Origin: Thaumasiovibrio sp043421945
GTDB taxonomy: Bacteria; Pseudomonadota; Gammaproteobacteria; Enterobacterales; Vibrionaceae
Length of the DNA: 44,191 nucleotides
NCBI GenBank assembly: GCA_043421945.1
Contig: JBHOGO010000033.1
Coordinates: forward strand, 1 to 44,191
Direction: 5' to 3'
In this document: positions 42,869 to 44,191 of the stretch, piece by piece
How the letters are laid out: the number at the start of each line of letters is the position of its first letter
How positions within the stretch are numbered: position 1 is the first letter of the stretch
Notes under the pieces: model-generated
Database searches by the model: none
What the model was told of the DNA's origin: nothing
The model's input: the letters and a program-made list of their open reading frames with translations, nothing else
Translations under genes and position numbers: made by a program

Positions 42869-42900
42869 TCTTATGTTCTCACGTTAGTTATTTAGGATCA

Positions 42901-42915
42901 TGCAAACGTTCCCAA
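42901..42915 (-). promoter_or_regulatory. ScrR operator upstream of the porin gene
   Basis: TGCAAACGTTCCCAA on the plus strand, that is TTGGGAACGTTTGCA on the transcribed strand, identical over 15 bases to the box before scrA. It lies 33 bases before the porin ATG and downstream of a possible -10 TATAAC. Confidence 0.7.
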
Positions 42916-43257
42916 TAAAATTCATAAGCACATATTGACGTTATACTTTTATCGCATAAGTCCTGTATAGAAGAATCATAGAGAGCAGCTAAGGTATTTC
43001 CTTACCATTTAGTCTCTAAAAGAGATAATAGATCCATGAGTTCGGGAACGTTACCAAAAAAGTCTCATTATGATAACTTTGTCACAAGTGACGTTGATTC
43101 ATTCGCGAGGAATAAGGCATTGGACAGTTGTCGCTGTGCAATAAACACTGCACAGCTTCATGAAATGTAAACTAAACTTTATCAAAGATATGCTGAACGT
43201 TTAGGAAGGGGGAGTGGTGAGTTTACTGTGAGAGTTGTTACTCTCTACCGCCACCGG
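42916..43257. other. Upstream region of the porin gene
   Basis: About 340 bases with no gene. It contains a third, weaker ScrR-like box, GGGAACGTTACC (43044-43055), a perfect GTCAC-AA-GTGAC repeat (43081-43092), and a small hairpin GAGAGT-TGTT-ACTCTC (43230-43245) just beyond the stop of the next gene. Confidence 0.5.
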
Positions 43258-43665
43258 CTATCTTTTTTTGCTCTGCTGTACTAGCTTCTCATTCCAAGCC
43301 GTGTGGCCATCACGCTTGCTAACATCATACTCACCACAAAATTGAGAGATGGTCATGTTGTTATCACCCGTTGCGAGTTTCAGTGCCAACTGAACTTGCT
43401 GAAGTTTACTTTGAAGACGTAGAACTTGACCTGCATGTGGGCTTTTCTCTTTCGCAAATTTTAAAGCCGCGAACTTACGCTCTGCTGCTCCCGCTCTACG
43501 ATCCGCTTCTCCTAATAGAAACGTCAGGTGAGCCACATTCTTCCCCTTTTTTAAAGCAGGGCTAATCAGCTCAACACACTCTTCAAATGAAGGTTCGAAA
43601 GTATAAGGATCAATTTTATTTGCTTGTTGACGCATCCACTCTAGCGCGCGCTTTTCATCTGACAT
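43258..43665 (-). CDS. Conserved-looking small cytoplasmic protein, function unknown
   Basis: 135 residues from the ATG at 43665 ('MSDEKRALEWMRQQANKIDP'); the open frame extends upstream to 43785 but those residues have little coding character. No signal peptide or membrane segment; helical and rich in Lys/Glu/Ala ('GEADRRAGAAERKFAALKFA'). 'TISQFCGEYDVSKRDGHTAW' near the end is distinctive, but I cannot name a family. It stands alone downstream of a 460-base gap. Confidence 0.65.
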   Translation of the reverse strand: MSDEKRALEWMRQQANKIDPYTFEPSFEECVELISPALKKGKNVAHLTFLLGEADRRAGAAERKFAALKFAKEKSPHAGQVLRLQSKLQQVQLALKLATGDNNMTISQFCGEYDVSKRDGHTAWNEKLVQQSKKR

Positions 43666-43923
43666 AATAGAATCTTTACGAATAAAGGAAGTCATATGGT
43701 AGCGCTCAATGGTAAAACGCCGCAATAAAAAGTTGCCCAGCTTTTCAATTGTGACCTTTGTTGAGGCAAAACTCGTCAAAAACACTCACTTGATTGTGTT
43801 CCCTTAGAGAAAACTCAGTATCTACTCCAACTACACTCATAAATTAATGCTCGCGTAGGGTCGGTCATCAGCACTGCCATGAAGCGCCAGAAGATGCGCA
43901 AAGGTGCAAGATGTACTGCAAAC

Positions 43924-43957
43924 AAAAAGACGGCACTTGAGAACAAGTACCGCCTTA
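43924..43957 (-). terminator. Probable terminator of the gene entering from the right
   Basis: On the minus strand GGTACTTG and CAAGTGCC (one mismatch, 4-base loop) are followed by a five-T tract. It lies about 170 bases after the stop at 44126. The remainder of 43666-44125 holds no gene I can support. Confidence 0.55.
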
Positions 43958-44125
43958 ACCTCATGCTCACGCAAATTAGATTGCCAATATCCTCATAATT
44001 GACACATCGCGCATTAGTTTTACAAGCTCACAAATTGGGCTAGCTCATCTTTACCAATGGTCAAAACAGCATAGTGCTTGTGCCAACCTGCAATGTGGTT
44101 GCTCAATTAGCCCTTCTATACCCAA

Positions 44126-44191
44126 TTAACTTGAAGATGCGTGTTTGAGCACCTGAAAATTATCATTTATTCGAGACGCCAGTGAGCCAGC
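44126..44191 (-). CDS. 3' end of an unidentified gene (truncated by the window)
   Basis: The frame that enters at 44191 stays open for 21 codons ('...RINDNFQVLKHASSS') and stops at 44126-44128, while the other two minus-strand frames stop within 30 bases. A terminator lies downstream. Too short to identify. Confidence 0.35.
   Translation of the reverse strand, partial: AGSLASRINDNFQVLKHASSS

Noticed and set aside
43878..43999. A short basic plus-strand open frame beginning MKRQKMRKGA.
   Set aside because: It runs through the terminator hairpin at 43924-43957 and has no ribosome site or family likeness.
1..44191. CRISPR arrays, insertion sequences, prophage genes or integron sites.
   Set aside because: No regularly spaced repeats, transposase, integrase or phage structural frames were seen on either strand.

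Overview
The window looks like chromosomal DNA of a marine gammaproteobacterium, most probably a Vibrio. Grounds are the moderate AT richness, a nitroreductase that closely resembles the Vibrio/Aliivibrio flavin reductase FRase I, a Vibrio-type NorM MATE pump, a VF530-family protein and a CRP/ScrR-style sucrose PTS regulon. All assignments come from reading the sequence and recalling families; no searches were run.

Layout. 1-4549 (+): the end of a polysaccharide-degradation operon: a 5'-truncated GH88 unsaturated glucuronyl hydrolase, a DUF2264 protein and a family 5 solute-binding protein, closed by an intrinsic terminator. 4720-9774 (-): FRase I-like nitroreductase, MATE pump, then a galM plus L-fucose isomerase-like pair. 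9775-11159: an intergenic region with a Fur-box-like palindrome, the lipocalin gene blc (+), and a decayed MATE-like 3' fragment. 11160-17882 (-): a ThuEFGK-like sugar ABC importer co-transcribed with an inositol-monophosphatase-family enzyme and a metallo-beta-lactamase-fold hydrolase, with a second IMPase-family gene just upstream and then a chemoreceptor gene (18208-20253). 20688-24446: a small secreted protein, an alkylsulfatase and its divergent LysR regulator.

24661-34560 (-) is a complete guanidine-assimilation operon: riboswitch, ABC importer, two DUF1989 subunits (carboxyguanidine deiminase), a biotin-dependent carboxylase and allophanate hydrolase. Databases usually call this set 'urea carboxylase', but a guanidine-I (ykkC) riboswitch leads the operon, and a second element resembling a guanidine-II (mini-ykkC) riboswitch sits directly before the carboxylase gene. 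34856-35593 (-): VF530 protein and tRNA-Ser(UGA). 36134-42868: a sucrose regulon (scrA-scrK-scrB, divergent scrR, and a ScrY/LamB-like porin), with shared operator sequences before scrA and the porin. 43258-44191 (-): an unrecognised small protein and the last 21 codons of a gene entering from the right.

The most interesting points are (1) the importer plus MBL hydrolase plus two IMPase-family phosphatases, which looks like an uptake-and-hydrolysis pathway for an unknown phosphorylated or phosphodiester-linked sugar, analogous in logic to agrocinopine catabolism; and (2) the tandem use of two guanidine riboswitch classes in one operon. No CRISPR array, insertion sequence or prophage was seen.
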